From Clostridia bacterium (GTDB lineage: Bacteria; Bacillota; Clostridia; Oscillospirales; Acutalibacteraceae): 60,741 bases of DNA. The translations under genes and the position numbers were made by a program. Of the stretch, positions 49,333-58,669 are shown piece after piece. The DNA lies in NCBI GenBank assembly GCA_900766895.1, contig CAAFXF010000065.1, positions 1 through 60,741 on the forward strand, read 5' to 3'. Below the pieces are notes generated by a model, which did no database searches, had not been told where the DNA came from, and was given only the letters and a program-made list of their open reading frames with translations. Each line of letters starts with the position of its first letter. The stretch's first letter is position 1.

Positions 49333-50037
49333 TTACAAAGGCTTTGCGGAAATTTTTTTGGCTTTGCGGGGGAACTGTGTCGGAGTTTGCGAAATCTTTT
49401 TTACAACCACTATTGACCTCGGCTCTGTTCCATTAAGTTTATACGAAACATTGCTGACAACCTCGCCGCCGAGGGTTGCGATAGCCTCCTTTGCCTGCTC
49501 GGTATCGTCGTTGCTACCCTTTAATGCCACAAAATATCCGCCCACCTTTACAAAGGGGAGGCAGTATTCTGCAAGCACATTCATAGGTGCAACCGCCCTT
49601 GCCGTTGCCAAATCAAACATTTCGCGGTAGTTTTTGTCTTGTCCTGAGTCCTCTGCTCTTGCGTGAACGAGGTTTGCTTCAAGTCCGATAGCGTGAACGG
49701 CTGTATCCAAGAATGTTAATCTTTTGTTAATCGCATCCATCATTGTTAGACATAAATCAGGATTATAGATGAGTAACGGCACACTTGGAAAGCCTGCGCC
49801 TGCACCAACGTCGATTACAGTTTTTGTATTACTCAAATCAAAATATTTTGGGAGCATAAGGCAATCCAAAAAATGCTTAACCTCAATTTCCTCCGGCTCG
49901 GTAATGGCAGTCAGGTTCATCTTGCCGTTCCACTCCACAAGAAGCTCGGCGAAGGTGTCAAACCTGTCAAGTGCGGTTTGGTCAAGCTCTATCCCGTTTT
50001 GCATGGCAAGGGTGCGTAATCTTTCTTTATCTATCAT
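49333..50037 (-). CDS. rsmG: 16S rRNA (guanine(527)-N7)-methyltransferase RsmG
   Basis: 234 residues. SAM-binding VIDVGAGAGFPSVPL, MMDAINKRLTFLDTA, and ATARAVAPMNVLAEYCLPFVKVGGYFVALKG. Methylates G527 of the 530 loop. It has a basic C-terminal tail (PRKAKKISAKPL). Overlaps mnmG by 11 bp. Confidence 0.97.
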   Translation of the reverse strand: MIDKERLRTLAMQNGIELDQTALDRFDTFAELLVEWNGKMNLTAITEPEEIEVKHFLDCLMLPKYFDLSNTKTVIDVGAGAGFPSVPLLIYNPDLCLTMMDAINKRLTFLDTAVHAIGLEANLVHARAEDSGQDKNYREMFDLATARAVAPMNVLAEYCLPFVKVGGYFVALKGSNDDTEQAKEAIATLGGEVVSNVSYKLNGTEPRSIVVVKKISQTPTQFPRKAKKISAKPL

Positions 50038-51901
50038 TGCTCATACTCTCCAAAATAATATTAAGTGCAGTAATATCGGCAGGGTTAACACCACTGATAC
50101 GGCTTGCCTGTCCCAAATTCTGCGGTCTGATTTTTGCAAGCTTTTCAACAGCCTCAAGCCTAAGTCCCTTAAGGCTTGAATAATCAATGTCGGCAGGGAT
50201 TTGCTTTGCTTCTATCCTGCGCATTTCCTTAATTTGTGCCTCCTGCTTTTTGATGTAGCCCTCATACTTTATGCTGATTTCCACCTGCTCAAAAATTTCA
50301 TACGGAAGGTCAGGTCTGTTTTTATCAACAACCTTCAAATCATCATAAGTGATTTGCGGACGGCGGAGAAGCTCAATCATCTTGCACCCCGTTTTCATAG
50401 GAGCCGTGCCCTTGCTAACCAAAATCTGCTGAAGCTCGTCGCTGATAGGAACGGAAAGCGACTTAACCCTCTCAAGCTCATTTTTGATAAGCTCCTGCTT
50501 CTCGTTAAACCTTGCAAACCGTTCGTCACTTATCAAACCGATTTTGTGACCGATAGGAGTTAGTCGAATGTCGGCATTGTCCTGTCGCAATACAAGTCGG
50601 TATTCGCTTCGGCTTGTCATCATTCTGTACGGATCGGAGCAACCCTTTGTTACAAGGTCGTCAATAAGGGTGCCGATATATGATCCGCCTCGGTCAAGTA
50701 TAAGAGGCTCCTCGCCCTTAATCTTCAATGCGGCGTTGATGCCTGCAACAAGTCCCTGGGCTGCCGCCTCCTCGTAACCGCTTGAGCCGTTGAACTGACC
50801 TGCACCGTAAAGTCCGTCAAGGTCGTTAAATTCAAGTGTTGCCTTTAGCGCGGTTGGGTCAACGCAATCGTATTCAATAGCATACGCAGGTCGCATAACC
50901 TGTGCATTTTCAAGGCCCTTGATGGTGTGGATAAAATCAAGCTGAACATCTTCGGGCAGGGAAGAGCTGAGCCCCTGAAGATACATCTCCTCGGTGTTTT
51001 CACCGCACGGCTCAATAAACAGCTGGTGCCTTTCCTTGTCGCCGAAACGCACAATCTTATCCTCAAAGCTTGGGCAGTACCTCGGCCCCTTGCCCTCGAT
51101 TTTTCCACTGTACATAGGGGAACGATGCAAATTGTCAAGAATAATCTGCTTGGTTCGCTCGTTAGTGTATGTGATATGGCAAACAACCTTGTTTTGCGGA
51201 TTTTCCTTTGTGTCAAACGAAAAGGGAACTGTTCGCTCGTCACCTTGCTGAACCTCAAGCTCTGCAAAATCTATGCTTCGTCTGTTTACACGGCTCGGCG
51301 TACCTGTCTTGAACCTGCGAAGCGGAATGTTTAATTTGTACAACGCCTCGCTCAAGGCATTTGCAGGGAACATACCGTCCGGTCCACTTTCGTAGGTGAC
51401 ATCACCGATGTATACTCTGCCACCCAAAAATGTACCTGTTGCAAGAATAACCGCCTTTGCAGAAAACAAAGCCTCAAGCCTTGTTTTAACAATCCACTCG
51501 TCACCGCTTTTGTAAAGGTCGACTATTTCGCCCTGACGAATATCAAGGTTTTGCGTTAACTCAAGGGTGTGCTTCATACCGGCAGAATACTCACGCCTGT
51601 CAATTTGTGCACGAAGCGAATGAACTGCAGGGCCCTTACCGAGATTTAACATTCTGCTTTGCAGGGAATACCTGTCCGCCGCCTTGCCCATTTCGCCGCC
51701 GAGGGCGTCAATTTCTCTTACAAGGTGTCCCTTGCTTGTACCGCCGATTGACGGGTTGCACGGCATATTGCCAACCCAATCAAGATTTATGGTGAACACC
51801 GCTGTGCTCACGCCAAGACGCGCAGCCGCAAGCGCAGCCTCGATGCCTGCGTGTCCCGCACCGATAACTATTACATCATATTTTCCGCCAAAATATTCCA
51901 T
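50027..51901 (-). CDS. mnmG: tRNA uridine-5-carboxymethylaminomethyl modification enzyme MnmG (GidA)
   Basis: 624 residues. FAD-binding GAGHAGIEAALAAARLG near the N-terminus, NPSIGGTSKGHLVREIDALGG, the conserved PRYCPSFEDKIVRF region and the C-terminal helical domain that binds MnmE. Together with MnmE it modifies the wobble uridine of several tRNAs. Full length. Confidence 0.98.
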   Translation of the reverse strand: MEYFGGKYDVIVIGAGHAGIEAALAAARLGVSTAVFTINLDWVGNMPCNPSIGGTSKGHLVREIDALGGEMGKAADRYSLQSRMLNLGKGPAVHSLRAQIDRREYSAGMKHTLELTQNLDIRQGEIVDLYKSGDEWIVKTRLEALFSAKAVILATGTFLGGRVYIGDVTYESGPDGMFPANALSEALYKLNIPLRRFKTGTPSRVNRRSIDFAELEVQQGDERTVPFSFDTKENPQNKVVCHITYTNERTKQIILDNLHRSPMYSGKIEGKGPRYCPSFEDKIVRFGDKERHQLFIEPCGENTEEMYLQGLSSSLPEDVQLDFIHTIKGLENAQVMRPAYAIEYDCVDPTALKATLEFNDLDGLYGAGQFNGSSGYEEAAAQGLVAGINAALKIKGEEPLILDRGGSYIGTLIDDLVTKGCSDPYRMMTSRSEYRLVLRQDNADIRLTPIGHKIGLISDERFARFNEKQELIKNELERVKSLSVPISDELQQILVSKGTAPMKTGCKMIELLRRPQITYDDLKVVDKNRPDLPYEIFEQVEISIKYEGYIKKQEAQIKEMRRIEAKQIPADIDYSSLKGLRLEAVEKLAKIRPQNLGQASRISGVNPADITALNIILESMSNDR

Positions 51902-51913
51902 AATACCTCACAA

Positions 51914-53275
51914 TTATTTACCAACACAAAACTTACTGAATATGTTATTAACAACCTCTGTGGTTGCTTTTTTACCTGTTAACGAAAGGAGCTCGTCAAC
52001 GGCAGAGTCTATCATAACGTTAACCGCGTCGTAGGTTATGCCCATTTGTAATGCACCGATTGCCTCGTCAATGCTTTGGCTTGCATTTTGGCAGTTTTGC
52101 CTCTGCCTCAAATTTGCGAGCATGGGTGCCCCGGTGTCAAAATCCTTAACACCTATCAGCTCCTCAACCGCAGACGAAAGCTCTGCAATGCCCTCACCGT
52201 CCCTTGCACAGATGTAAACCGTTTTTGCAAAGGCAGATTCAACCTCGCTGTAATCAAGAGCTTTTTCAAGGTCAACCTTGTTGATGACCGCTATCGCAGG
52301 CTTGTTTTTTACCTTTTCAAGAATTTCTCTGTCCTGCTTTTGCAGAGGCTTTGAGTTGTCAAACACCGCAAGCACAAGCTGTGCATCGTCAAGCGCTCTG
52401 TATGCCTTGTCAATTCCTATGCTTTCAACAACGTCGTCGCTGTCGCGCAGTCCCGCCGTGTCACGAAGATGAAGCACAAGGTTGCCGAGTCGCACGCTTT
52501 CTTCAACAATATCTCTTGTTGTGCCCTCGATATGAGTAACAATGCTTTTGTCCTTGCCGACCAGCATATTCATAAGACTGCTTTTGCCAACGTTGGGCAT
52601 ACCGACAATGGCAGTGTCAACACCGTCAATGATTGCCTGACCGTTGTCGTAATTATCAAGCAAGGTGTCAAGCTCTGCCCTGCATTTCTTTAGTGTGGCA
52701 AGTAGCTCGCTTTCTTCAAGCTCGGGGATTTCCTCGTCAGGATAATCAACCCACGCCGACATAAGCGCCGACATATCCATAAGGCCTTGCAGTACATTGT
52801 TGATTTTTACACTCAACGCACCCTGCAACGCGTTGAACGATGCCCTCATTCCTGCCTCGCCCTGTGCGGAAATAAGGCTTGCCACCGATTCCGCCTGAGT
52901 CAAATCCATTTTTCCGTTAAGGAACGCTCGCTTGGTGAACTCGCCCGGCTCGGCAGGTACTGCACCTGCGTCAAGCACAGCCTCAAGCGTTTTTTGCACA
53001 ACAAGAAGTCCGCCGTGCACGCTGATTTCCACAACGTCCTCGCCGGTGTAGGATTTTGGTGACCTGAACACAAGCGCAACAGCATTATCACTCGGCACAC
53101 CGCCGATAACAACATTGCCGTATTTTGCCCGGTATCCGCCCACATTGCAAAGCGACGTGCCGTCCATAGCCTTAAAAACTCTGTCGGCAACGGTAATTGC
53201 ATTGTCACCGCTTATTCTGATTACACCGATTCCGCCTGCCGCGTTGCCGGTTGCTATTGCGGCAATAGTTGACAT
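51914..53275 (-). CDS. mnmE: tRNA modification GTPase MnmE (TrmE)
   Basis: 453 residues from ATG 53275 (MSTIAAIATGNAAGGIGVIRISG) after AGAGGTG. N-terminal tetrahydrofolate-binding domain, helical domain, and inserted G domain with G1 GMPNVGKSS, G3 DTAGLR and G4 NKVD. The C-terminal cysteine motif CVGK (usually CxGK) is present. Partner of MnmG, 12 bp upstream of it. Confidence 0.98.
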   Translation of the reverse strand: MSTIAAIATGNAAGGIGVIRISGDNAITVADRVFKAMDGTSLCNVGGYRAKYGNVVIGGVPSDNAVALVFRSPKSYTGEDVVEISVHGGLLVVQKTLEAVLDAGAVPAEPGEFTKRAFLNGKMDLTQAESVASLISAQGEAGMRASFNALQGALSVKINNVLQGLMDMSALMSAWVDYPDEEIPELEESELLATLKKCRAELDTLLDNYDNGQAIIDGVDTAIVGMPNVGKSSLMNMLVGKDKSIVTHIEGTTRDIVEESVRLGNLVLHLRDTAGLRDSDDVVESIGIDKAYRALDDAQLVLAVFDNSKPLQKQDREILEKVKNKPAIAVINKVDLEKALDYSEVESAFAKTVYICARDGEGIAELSSAVEELIGVKDFDTGAPMLANLRQRQNCQNASQSIDEAIGALQMGITYDAVNVMIDSAVDELLSLTGKKATTEVVNNIFSKFCVGK

Positions 53276-53356
53276 ATCCACACCTCTTTTTATGCAAAAA
53301 GATGCAACATACCTATTATACGGTACTGCTGCATCTTTCACCTGCTTAGTATTAAA

Positions 53357-54283
53357 TTAGTCCTTGTTGACCTCAATCTTGCCGAACTTTGGCAAATCTG
53401 CTCTGTCTGCCTTTGGGGCACGATTTTCGGGAGCCTTTGTAACAGCAGATTGCTTACTGCCGCCGCGACGGTAATTGCTACCGCCTCTCTTTGCTCCGCC
53501 TGTCGGCTCAAGAACAACTCGTCTGTCCTGGTTAAATCCGATAGAACGTGATTCAACACCCTCGATTTCCTGCACGGCTGTATGAATAATTCTTCTTTCA
53601 TACGGATTCATAGGCTCAAAGGTGTATCTTCTGCCTGTGCGAAGAACTCTCTGTGCGTTCTTCTGTGCAAGATTTCTTAAGGTTTCCTGTCTTTTTTCTC
53701 TGTAATTACCAACGTTGATAACTACTCTGACGTAATCCATAGAGCTCTTCTTAATGATAAGAGAAAGCAAATACTGAATACTGTCAAGTGTTTCGCCTCT
53801 GTGACCGATTACAATACCGTAATCCTCACAGTCAAGGTCGATTGTTACAACACCCTCTGAATAGGTTGCCTCAATCTTTGGGTCAACAATCTTCATTCCG
53901 TCAAGAATAGTCTTAAAATAGCTCTTTGCATATTCAAGGTCTACGCTTTCGGGATAATCCTTCTTTGGTTGCTCTGCCTGTGGGGCATCAGCCTTTGCAG
54001 GAGCCTCCTGCTTTTTTGGTGCGGACTGCTTTTTTGGAGCTGTCTGCTTCTTTTGTGCCGGCTTTTGAGTAGGCTTCTTTTCCTTTACAGGCGCAGGCTT
54101 TGTGCCGTCATCGTATGAAGCCTTAATCTCGTAGTCCTTTCTGCCAAACCCGAGAAAGCCCTTACTGCCGTTTTGAACAACCTCTGTTTTAACATCCGCA
54201 TCAACAGGTGCGTTAAGCAGAGCCTTTGCGGCAGCCATAGCTTCTTCAAGGGTTTTGCCGGTACCGATTCTTTCAATAATCAT
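53357..54283 (-). CDS. jag: RNA-binding protein Jag (KhpB/EloR)
   Basis: 308 residues. Jag_N domain (~1-50, TGKTLEEAMAAAKALLN and KGFLGFGRKDYEI), a long low-complexity linker rich in Lys, Pro, Ala and Gln (~60-110), a KH domain with GIVIGHRGETLDSIQYL and an R3H domain (EPMNPYERRIIHTAVQEI). The basic Gly/Arg tail is longer than usual. Acts with KhpA on cell-wall and division mRNAs. It starts 15 bp after yidC. Confidence 0.95.
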   Translation of the reverse strand: MIIERIGTGKTLEEAMAAAKALLNAPVDADVKTEVVQNGSKGFLGFGRKDYEIKASYDDGTKPAPVKEKKPTQKPAQKKQTAPKKQSAPKKQEAPAKADAPQAEQPKKDYPESVDLEYAKSYFKTILDGMKIVDPKIEATYSEGVVTIDLDCEDYGIVIGHRGETLDSIQYLLSLIIKKSSMDYVRVVINVGNYREKRQETLRNLAQKNAQRVLRTGRRYTFEPMNPYERRIIHTAVQEIEGVESRSIGFNQDRRVVLEPTGGAKRGGSNYRRGGSKQSAVTKAPENRAPKADRADLPKFGKIEVNKD

Positions 54284-54298
54284 ATATGAATCTCCGAT

Positions 54299-55294
54299 TT
54301 ATTTTATGTTTTTAATGCTTTCCTCTCTTGACCTACGCTCAATGGTAGCCTCAATCATTTGGCGTGCCACATTGCGCTTTGGCGGGAAGAATTTTGCCAT
54401 AACAAGCTGTTGAACAGTTGCCACAACGTTAGAGATAATCCAATAAAAGCCTACTGCCGCCGATACCTTAAATGAAATGTAGAACGAGAAGAAAGGCATC
54501 ATCAGCATCATAATCATCATTTGCTGGCCCTGTGCAGCTGCTGCAGGGTTCTGCTTCTTTTGGATTTTCTGTGACAACAATGTCGACGCAAACGAGGTTG
54601 CCAAGCAAAGAAGCGGAATAATTATTACAGGATTTTTCCAATCCTTAAAGCTTGGGATTTGAGTCATATCCAAACCGAACAGATACATATTTGACTTGTA
54701 ATCCGCAATGGCATTGAGCTTTGCCTCGGTGAACAATTCGGGGAATTTTGCACCGAGAGTTTCTCTGTACAAATCAAAATTTTGAAGAATCTCAATTTGG
54801 AAATACTGTCCCTTAAGCTCGTGCACCTTGTTAAGAGCCTCGTAAATTTCCTCGGTATGCGAGCTGATGTCTACGCCTATAATGTACTGAATAGGGTAGT
54901 AGATGATACCGATAATACCCATAAGGAATACCATCTGGAAAATCATCGGTCCACAGCCCATATTCATAGGGTTGTGTCCCTCACGGTTGTACAGCTCCTG
55001 CATTTCCTCCTGCTGCTTCTGACGATCTCTCGGGTCGTTTAAGTTAGCATATTTCTTTTGGATTTTTTGAATTTTCGGCTGAAGACGCGAGGTCTTTGCC
55101 ATAGTCTTTTGCTGCTTGAGGTTTAGTGGGAACAATACCAAACGGGTAAGAACGGTAAACACAACGAGAGCAATAAAGTATTTGTCGTTAAATACGTAAA
55201 GCAAGCCCTCCATGCATCTGCCAAACAGCCAATAAAGAGGCTTGAATACGCCCATTCCGTTTGATACAGCAGCCATAGTAATGTTTGTTATCAC
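54299..55294 (-). CDS. yidC: Membrane protein insertase YidC
   Basis: 331 residues with the conserved five-helix 60KD_IMP core: IALVVFTVLTRLVLFPLNLKQ holding the hydrophilic-groove arginine, KIQKKYANLNDPRDRQKQQEEM, and GFYWIISNVVATVQQL. No lipobox is visible in the N-terminus. A larger loop between the first core helices (~115-215) is noted. Overlaps yidD by four bases. Confidence 0.97.
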   Translation of the reverse strand: MITNITMAAVSNGMGVFKPLYWLFGRCMEGLLYVFNDKYFIALVVFTVLTRLVLFPLNLKQQKTMAKTSRLQPKIQKIQKKYANLNDPRDRQKQQEEMQELYNREGHNPMNMGCGPMIFQMVFLMGIIGIIYYPIQYIIGVDISSHTEEIYEALNKVHELKGQYFQIEILQNFDLYRETLGAKFPELFTEAKLNAIADYKSNMYLFGLDMTQIPSFKDWKNPVIIIPLLCLATSFASTLLSQKIQKKQNPAAAAQGQQMMIMMLMMPFFSFYISFKVSAAVGFYWIISNVVATVQQLVMAKFFPPKRNVARQMIEATIERRSREESIKNIK

Positions 55295-55557
55295 TTATTT
55301 TTTTCCTTTTGTTTTGTTTTCTTTAGCGGAACGGGATCGTACCCACCCTTAAAAAACGGATTGCATCGCATTATTCTGCGTATTGCAAGCAGACTGCCCT
55401 TAACAACGCCGTGCACCTGAAGTGCCTCGATTGCATACTGCGAGCAGGTCGGCGTGTATCTGCATGCCCCGTTCGAAAAACGGGGTGATAAGGTAAGCTG
55501 ATATGTTTTTATCAAAAAGATCATTGCTTTTTTGATGATTGAAGATATTTTATTCAT
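55291..55557 (-). CDS. yidD: Membrane protein insertion efficiency factor YidD
   Basis: 88 residues with the family signature YQLTLSPRFSNGACRYTPTC, SQYAIEALQVHG and RIMRCNPFFKGGYDPVP. The N-terminal amphipathic helix (KKAMIFLIKTYQ) binds the membrane. It overlaps rnpA by 8 bp and yidC by four, as in most genomes. Confidence 0.97.
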   Translation of the reverse strand: MNKISSIIKKAMIFLIKTYQLTLSPRFSNGACRYTPTCSQYAIEALQVHGVVKGSLLAIRRIMRCNPFFKGGYDPVPLKKTKQKEKNK

Positions 55558-55885
55558 CTATTGCACCCAACGCCTGCATATGCTCAAGCATAGCCTTTTC
55601 CACAGCCTGCGATTTGACAGTGGTTGTCCTTGTTCTTGCAACAAAAACAAAATCCCACGTGCCGTTAATTTTCGGCTCAAGGCTTCTGTACGCCGCACGG
55701 ATAACCCGCCTTGCACGGTTTCGCTCAACCGCACCGCCGATTTTTTTGCTTGTGGTGATACCATAAAAGCAACTGCCTCTGCGATTTTTCATAGCATAGG
55801 TAACAAGCACAGGCGAAGCCTCGCTTTTGCCTCTGTAATACAATCTGCGAAAATCCTTGTTTTCCTTTAAGGTTTGACCTTTCAC
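55550..55885 (-). CDS. rnpA: Ribonuclease P protein component
   Basis: 111 residues. Binds the RNase P RNA and pre-tRNA leader. Signature LKENKDFRRLYYRGKS, FYGITTSKKIGGAVERNRARRVIRAAYR with the RNR motif, and WDFVFVAR. Starts 34 bp after rpmH. Confidence 0.97.
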   Translation of the reverse strand: MKGQTLKENKDFRRLYYRGKSEASPVLVTYAMKNRRGSCFYGITTSKKIGGAVERNRARRVIRAAYRSLEPKINGTWDFVFVARTRTTTVKSQAVEKAMLEHMQALGAIDE

Positions 55886-55919
55886 AAAACCGTTCCTTTA
55901 CCTTGCAAAAATGCTTTGA

Positions 55920-56054
55920 TTAGTAAGAAAGTGACTTTCTGCCCTTTGCGCGTCTGCGAGCAAGTACCTTTCTGCCGTTCTTTGTTGACATTCTCTTTCT
56001 AAAGCCGTGTACCTTCTGTGCATGTCTCTTCTTTGGTTGAAATGTTCTCTTCAT
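55920..56054 (-). CDS. rpmH: Ribosomal protein L34
   Basis: 44 residues, MKRTFQPKKRHAQKVHGFRK at the start and RRRAKGRKSLSY at the end, the usual L34 pattern. Starts at ATG 56054 after GAAAGG. First gene of the operon running to rsmG. dnaA, usually divergent from rpmH, is not present here. Confidence 0.98.
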   Translation of the reverse strand: MKRTFQPKKRHAQKVHGFRKRMSTKNGRKVLARRRAKGRKSLSY

Positions 56055-56182
56055 TCTTTTTTCACTACCTTTCGTAAAGACTAAACTTGTCTTAATCTTT
56101 TATAATCTCTGTGCGGTATAGCACAGGCAAATTGCCGTTTTTAATATGTGGCAAAACTACCACACATACTATTAGCCTTGAT

Positions 56183-56212
56183 ATTATATTATAAATGATG
56201 TCAATTTGTCAA
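56183..56212 (-). promoter_or_regulatory. Promoter of the rpmH operon
   Basis: TTGACA (56207-56212), 18-bp spacer, TATAAT (56183-56188). A second TTGACA lies at 56199-56204. The ~120-nt leader contains the stem TGTGG/CCACA near 56150. Confidence 0.72.
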
Positions 56213-56219
56213 CAAAAAC

Positions 56220-56248
56220 TTGTATTTATTCTAAATATATTATATAAT
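56220..56248 (+). promoter_or_regulatory. Promoter of the VanZ-like gene
   Basis: TTGTAT (56220-56225), 17-bp spacer, TATAAT (56243-56248), back to back with the rpmH promoter. Confidence 0.6.
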
Positions 56249-56274
56249 AGCACTATATGTTGGGGGTGACCAAG

Positions 56275-57159
56275 GTGCATACAACTAAAAAGGCTAATCT
56301 GCGTGCAAAAAAGTTTACCGATATATTGCTTACTCTTGCTCTTTTTTTCACCTCCTGCTGCTTTGTTGATATGGCAAACCACGGTGTTTTCTTTATAGAT
56401 TTTGATTACCGAGTACTCAAGCTTTTGCTTGCGATTGTTATACCTGCTGTTGCCGTTACGGTGCATTATCTGTGCAACCGCTCACTGCTCGATATTGCCG
56501 ACCGCACCGCAGTCGTTATGGTAATATACGGCGTACTGCTTTTGTTAGACTCTGCAACACTGCGTCTTATGTGGGATATAGAAAAGGGAACAACCATTTA
56601 CCACATAGTATATGGGCTTGAAACCTTTTTTACCGTACTGCTTATGATTACACTTATTGCAAACATAAATCAACGCAGGCACATTATGAACAATCACTAT
56701 GGCGAGTCGCTTAAAGCGTTTTTTACAGGCTTTTGCTTTCTTTTTGCAGTTGACTTTTTTTACATATACATCTTCCTGCGAAAGTACGATGTTTCCTGGT
56801 GCAAGCCGTTAAACCTTGTTCCGTTTGAGGGAGAGCTTAAGGCATATTTAACCACTCATGATGCTTCGCTTTTGCTCAGGGATGCAGGCAATGTTTTCTT
56901 CTTTACGGCAATGAGCTGGATGATTATGGAGCTTTGTAAAAAAAGAAGGTACCTTTTGGGAGTTGTAATTCCCATTTTAACAAGCGTGCTTATGGAGGTA
57001 TATCAGTACCTTTTCCACTGCGGAGATGCAGATATTGACGATGTTTTGCTAAACACCTTCGGCGTTGTGCTGGGTGTGTTAATTTACAGGCTGATAATAG
57101 AAAAAATTAAGGAGAACGAATTATGTTGGGAATCATTGGAGCAATGGATGTGGAAATAG
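56275..57159 (+). CDS. VanZ-like membrane protein
   Basis: 294 residues if started at GTG 56275, which follows GGGGGTGA at good spacing; ATG 56257 would leave almost no leader after the TATAAT box. About eight transmembrane segments; the C-terminal half has the VanZ pattern, with PLNLVPF, DAGNVFFFTAMSW and GDADIDDVLLNTFGVVLGVLIYRLI. Some VanZ proteins confer teicoplanin resistance; most have no known role. Its last 37 bp overlap the mtnN gene in another frame. Confidence 0.82.
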   Translation: MHTTKKANLRAKKFTDILLTLALFFTSCCFVDMANHGVFFIDFDYRVLKLLLAIVIPAVAVTVHYLCNRSLLDIADRTAVVMVIYGVLLLLDSATLRLMWDIEKGTTIYHIVYGLETFFTVLLMITLIANINQRRHIMNNHYGESLKAFFTGFCFLFAVDFFYIYIFLRKYDVSWCKPLNLVPFEGELKAYLTTHDASLLLRDAGNVFFFTAMSWMIMELCKKRRYLLGVVIPILTSVLMEVYQYLFHCGDADIDDVLLNTFGVVLGVLIYRLIIEKIKENELCWESLEQWMWK

Positions 57160-57827
57160 CAGGCATAAAGGCAAGAGTTGCCGATGCCGTAGAAACGGAA
57201 ATTGCAGGAATAACCTTTACCTGCGGTACCATAGAAAATGTTATGGTTGTTGTTGCGCAGTGCTCACCGGGCAAGGTAAACGCGGCTGTCTGCACGCAGA
57301 TTATGATTGACCGCTTTAAGCCGGAGGCAATAATAAATGTAGGCGTTGGCTGTTCGCTCACACCGGAGGTTGTTATAAAAAATGTTGTTATAGCTTCTGA
57401 TGTTTGCGAATACGACATCGACATCACTGCCCTCGGCGAGCCACGCGGCTTTATCAACGGGCTCAATGTAATCAAGGTGCCTACCGACAGCAAAATATCC
57501 GAGGCGCTGTCGCAGTGCGCAATCACCTGCGGCGAAAGAATACATCGCGGTACGGTTGCCTCGGGCGACACCTTCATTGCAAGCAACGAGCTTAAGCAGA
57601 TGTTAAAGGATGAGTTCGGTGCAATCTGCGGCGAAATGGAGGGCGGTGCCATCGGTCACACCTGTATGGCAAACAATGTTCCGTTTGCCGTGCTTCGCTC
57701 CATCAGCGACGGTGGCGACAGCAGTGCACAAATCGACTATCCAACCTTTAAGATGATTGCGGCAAAAATCAGCACATCCATTATTCTTGAATATATAAAA
57801 ACACTTAAAACCCAGCTTGAGCTGTAA
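57123..57827 (+). CDS. mtnN: 5'-methylthioadenosine/S-adenosylhomocysteine nucleosidase
   Basis: 234 residues. Start MLGIIGAMDVEIAGI after AAGGAGAACG; active-site Glu in MDVEI, CSPGKVNAAVC, GVGCSLTPEV, the nucleoside site CGEMEGGAIGH and catalytic Asp in SISDGGD. Cleaves adenine from MTA and SAH, recycling SAM by-products. Coupled to the VanZ-like gene by overlap. Confidence 0.95.
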   Translation: MLGIIGAMDVEIAGIKARVADAVETEIAGITFTCGTIENVMVVVAQCSPGKVNAAVCTQIMIDRFKPEAIINVGVGCSLTPEVVIKNVVIASDVCEYDIDITALGEPRGFINGLNVIKVPTDSKISEALSQCAITCGERIHRGTVASGDTFIASNELKQMLKDEFGAICGEMEGGAIGHTCMANNVPFAVLRSISDGGDSSAQIDYPTFKMIAAKISTSIILEYIKTLKTQLEL

Positions 57828-57834
57828 AAACTAA

Positions 57835-57856
57835 AAGGACAGGCAAGCCTGTCCTT
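57835..57856 (-). terminator. Terminator of the XRE regulator gene
   Basis: AAGGACAGGC / GCCTGTCCTT with T-run on the minus strand; on the plus strand it may also slow transcription from mtnN. Confidence 0.8.
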
Positions 57857-57867
57857 GTGAATATTCA

Positions 57868-58491
57868 TTATTCAATTACAAAGTTTGACAAAATATAATC
57901 CTCTGCCGCATTTATAAGAGTCTTTAGCGGAGCAAACTGATTATCGTCAAGCCCTGTGCGCGACCTGTCCTCAATGAGAACAAATTTTGCGTCCTGCATA
58001 GCGATAGCGGCAGATGCCAAATCTCTTGCAATGGAGTAGTCTATTCTGAAAAGCTCCTTTGGCAAATCTCCTGCCTTGGCAAGAGTGAGCGCACCGCGGT
58101 AAACGCAAAGCATAAAGTAATCGTATATGTACTTGTTTTGAATACCGTTTGAGCCGGCAGTTGCAACATCAAGCAAATACTTTGTTGCAAGCGACATTGT
58201 TTTTACGGATATTCCGCCCTCGTTGTCATCAAAAGCAGACAACACCCCGTCGTTCAGACCGTTCCTGCTTTCGCTTACGCCAAGCAGATAATCTGTGGTC
58301 ACTCCGTAATATTTACTGCATTTTATCACAAAATCAAGCCCACATTCTCTAATGCCCTTTTCGTAATGAGAAAGCAATGCCTGCGAAATGCCCAAATCGG
58401 TTGCGGCTTTCTTTTGGCTTATGCCTCTTTCCTTTCTCATTTTAGAGAGCATTTGTGAAAATTTGGACAGCTTTTCTGTCTCGTTTTTCAT
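57868..58491 (-). CDS. XRE-family transcriptional regulator
   Basis: 207 residues. HTH_3 domain at ~12-70 (LSKMRKERGISQKKAATDLG, ISQALLSHYEKGIRECGLDF, KYYGVTTDYLLG). The C-terminal ~130 residues (from SVKTMSLATKYLLDVAT) are helical with no recognised ligand domain. The divergent spacer contains several TTTGTA-type words that may be its operators. No phage genes are near. Confidence 0.88.
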   Translation of the reverse strand: MKNETEKLSKFSQMLSKMRKERGISQKKAATDLGISQALLSHYEKGIRECGLDFVIKCSKYYGVTTDYLLGVSESRNGLNDGVLSAFDDNEGGISVKTMSLATKYLLDVATAGSNGIQNKYIYDYFMLCVYRGALTLAKAGDLPKELFRIDYSIARDLASAAIAMQDAKFVLIEDRSRTGLDDNQFAPLKTLINAAEDYILSNFVIE

Positions 58492-58553
58492 AAATTCTCC
58501 TTTGATGCTTACCGGTAAATTTTTTCGTTGTTTCTCTTAACATCACTATACTA

Positions 58554-58640
58554 TTTGTAATTCAAGATAATATTATCATTAATTATACGGTTTGTAAATA
58601 TACAAATTATTTTTGTTGTAATTTTGTAATAATTCTGTAA
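58554..58640. promoter_or_regulatory. Cluster of TTTGTA-type words in a divergent spacer
   Basis: TTTGTA-N4-TACAAA dyad at 58591-58606, TTTGTAA at 58554, and TTGTAAT / TTGTAAT / CTGTAAA at 58616, 58624 and 58635. Candidate operators of the adjacent XRE regulator. Confidence 0.4.
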
Positions 58641-58669
58641 AATTTAGTCTTTTAGGAGGTTGATTGCAT

